A DNA stretch of 21,626 nucleotides. Source: Choristocarpus tenellus KU-1152. Lineage: Eukaryota; Phaeophyceae. Numbering within the stretch: position 1 is the stretch's first letter; every line of letters starts with the position of its first letter. Below the pieces are notes generated by a model. That model saw only the letters and a list, made by a program, of their open reading frames with translations, ran no database searches and was not told where the DNA came from. Positions 20,024 to 21,626 of this stretch are shown here, piece after piece. The position numbers and the translations under genes were made by a program. The stretch spans positions 1 to 21,626 of the forward strand of contig CAXNAD020000332.1 in NCBI GenBank assembly GCA_964200185.2, in the 5' to 3' direction.

Positions 20024-21626
20024 ATTGCTACGAGTGCTATATTTTCTTGTGTCCAGTTCTTTCGAGACCGAATCCTTCGTAGTGCATTGGCTGGGGGGTT
20101 GATTTTGTTAATGGGTCTTTCCCTTCTTCAGGTGTAGAATGTGCAGTGTTTGTTTTTTCTTGGCAAGTTGTCATTGCAACGGTTGTGTTTCTCTTTCTAG
20201 GAACCCTACCTGTGTGTGTAAATATGAGTATTTTATGAACATGTTTATGTTTATGCTAAGTTCGTATTGAAATATTTTTTGTGTTGACCTTTAATATACC
20301 CGGGAGTGACTACTATGGTCTAGAAAATAATTGCCAATCGGCAGGACTGGGTGCAGCCAAGTGAGCAGGAAGCAATCTTCATCCTTGGTTCGAATTGGAG
20401 GAAGGTTGAGAGCTGAAAACTATATTCTCCTTCTATCCAATCCATTTTTGCATAGATTAATAGGGTTAAATGAGAGTGCTATAGACACAGCTGCTCATAT
20501 GGACGAACATGTAGTTGGGATGATAGCTACAATAAATGAATAATCCTATTTTTTTCAAGATATATCACGGAGATCAGTGTATTATCTCTTGCTTGCATTG
20601 GTTGCTGTGTGTCTTACCCCTTCAGAATATCTTTGGTAAAGAAGATGTCCTTGTGTCTACTGTTGAAAATATATGGAGGATACTACTGTAACTACTGTGG
20701 TTTAGTATCCAGAAAGTGATGTGTGTGTGTGCAAATACCACATGCTTTTTTTGTTTTTGAAGGCACTTTTGCTGCCTCATACTGTACAAAGATTCAATGC
20801 AAAGTAAGATGCACATGTGTCTATATACTCAAAGCGCAGACAGGAGAGCTAACTTTGGAGGTATCATATCACACGGTCAAAATTCATTTTGACTAAGTAA
20901 GAGATTCTGCTGTCAGCACGTTTCAGTCTTATTGACTGTGAATTGAGAACTCCTTTCCAAAAGTAATAAGCTCTTAGCATGTATTTATATATGCTGTAGA
21001 CCTCCTCTATCTGGTGCCACACTCTACTTCACTCTGTTCTATTGTGTGTCTGCATACTTCAAATTTGCTCCGCAGAATGCAGGGGCGTACCAGTAAAGTT
21101 TTGCCCTGATGAACGACCAGAAACAACACCATTTCCTTCCTTTCTCACTGTACCCCTCATGTCCTTAATTTTATTTTCAGGATGGATTTTTACCTTGTTT
21201 TCTGTTGAGCTATTTTTGTGTATTAGAGAATATTTGTCTGCTGTTCCTTGAGGACTTCTATTTCAAGTTCAATGCCAAAGACGGTTGAGTTCTGATACGA
21301 ATACTCTATACTCGAGTGCATACATGGATTGTTGAGCACTTCAGTCTGTCGTAGATGTTACTTGATTGTGCCCTTTTATTTTTGGCCTGGTGAAATGTCT
21401 GCGGTTGTGGAGGCTGTCCATTTGGGGGCCTATTTTTAATGTTGTGATTTTTGGGTGATTTGATTGCATGTGTCAGATGGATAATGTAAGTACACTTCTC
21501 CTGGTCAGGGTCCAAATGGATACTCTGGTGTAGACCTCCCCTGCCGCCCCAGATACTTTGAGGCAATTATTATCTCTCACACATTATATAACAGAGGATT
21601 TTCAAAATTGGGGATGGAGCGGGACT
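20024..21626. other. 3' flank of the SNAPC1-like gene and intergenic DNA
   Basis: This AT-rich stretch has frames of at most 86 codons. None carries a recognisable domain, including the minus-strand frame 21306-21566 and the plus-strand frames 20331-20543 and 21042-21251. The first few hundred bases are probably 3' UTR of the SNAPC1-like gene. A distant exon of a neighbouring gene at the right edge cannot be excluded. Confidence 0.5.
20531..20536 (+). promoter_or_regulatory. Candidate poly(A) signal of the SNAPC1-like gene
   Basis: AATAAA lies 508 bases past the stop codon at 20023, with GU-rich sequence about 70 bases later (GTTGCTGTGTGTC). An alternative is the TGTAA at 20217-20221, nearer the stop, which is the signal used in some green algae. 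The choice depends on the organism. Confidence 0.3.

Noticed and set aside
20385-20400. GGTTCGAATT, like a tRNA T-loop (B box)
   Set aside because: No matching A box, anticodon stem or acceptor pairing upstream.
1-21626. CRISPR arrays, bacterial operons, phage or integron features
   Set aside because: No regularly spaced repeats, no ribosome-binding-site-led gene strings, and clear spliceosomal genes show a eukaryotic nuclear origin.

Overview
The window is nuclear DNA of a eukaryote. It holds spliceosomal introns with GT-AG boundaries (one GC-AG), two multi-exon protein genes of eukaryote-only families, long AT-richer non-coding stretches and decayed copia-type retrotransposon pieces. Nothing fixes the species. 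Long introns, a canonical heterotrimeric G-protein beta subunit and a very large low-complexity exon fit a protist or alga (a stramenopile is one possibility) at least as well as a plant, fungus or animal. This placement is inference.

Layout. Positions 1-5402, minus strand: the first four coding exons (182 codons) of a G-protein beta subunit (WD40 propeller), broken by introns of 3166, 651 and 913 bp. The gene runs off the left edge of the window. Positions 5403-12927: about 7.5 kb with no gene I can support. It holds the upstream flank of the G-beta gene, AT-rich sequence, scraps of decayed reading frames (one, near 10080-10323, resembling the RNase H end of a copia element), a short cluster of telomere-like CCCTAAA units and a GC-richer patch at about 10960-11700. 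Positions 12928-20023, plus strand: a three-exon gene for a SNAP43/SNAPC1-like subunit of the snRNA-activating protein complex, predicted at 1755 residues against about 370 in human. Its second exon alone is 4689 bp. Its second intron carries a copia reverse-transcriptase relic and an early poly(A) signal. Positions 20024-21626: 3' flank, with no further gene recognised.

The two genes are divergent and have no evident joint function. The most interesting object is the SNAPC1-like gene. Its conserved core is split by a disordered insert and followed by a tail of more than 1300 residues. The tail carries a recurring acidic/di-leucine motif. It also contains a GGTAAG hexanucleotide array that reads as Gly-Lys repeats in protein, as G-quadruplex-type GGG tracts in nucleic acid, and as a row of 5' splice-site-like sequences. 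SNAPc drives U1 snRNA transcription, and U1 reads 5' splice sites, so this combination suggests a testable feedback idea.
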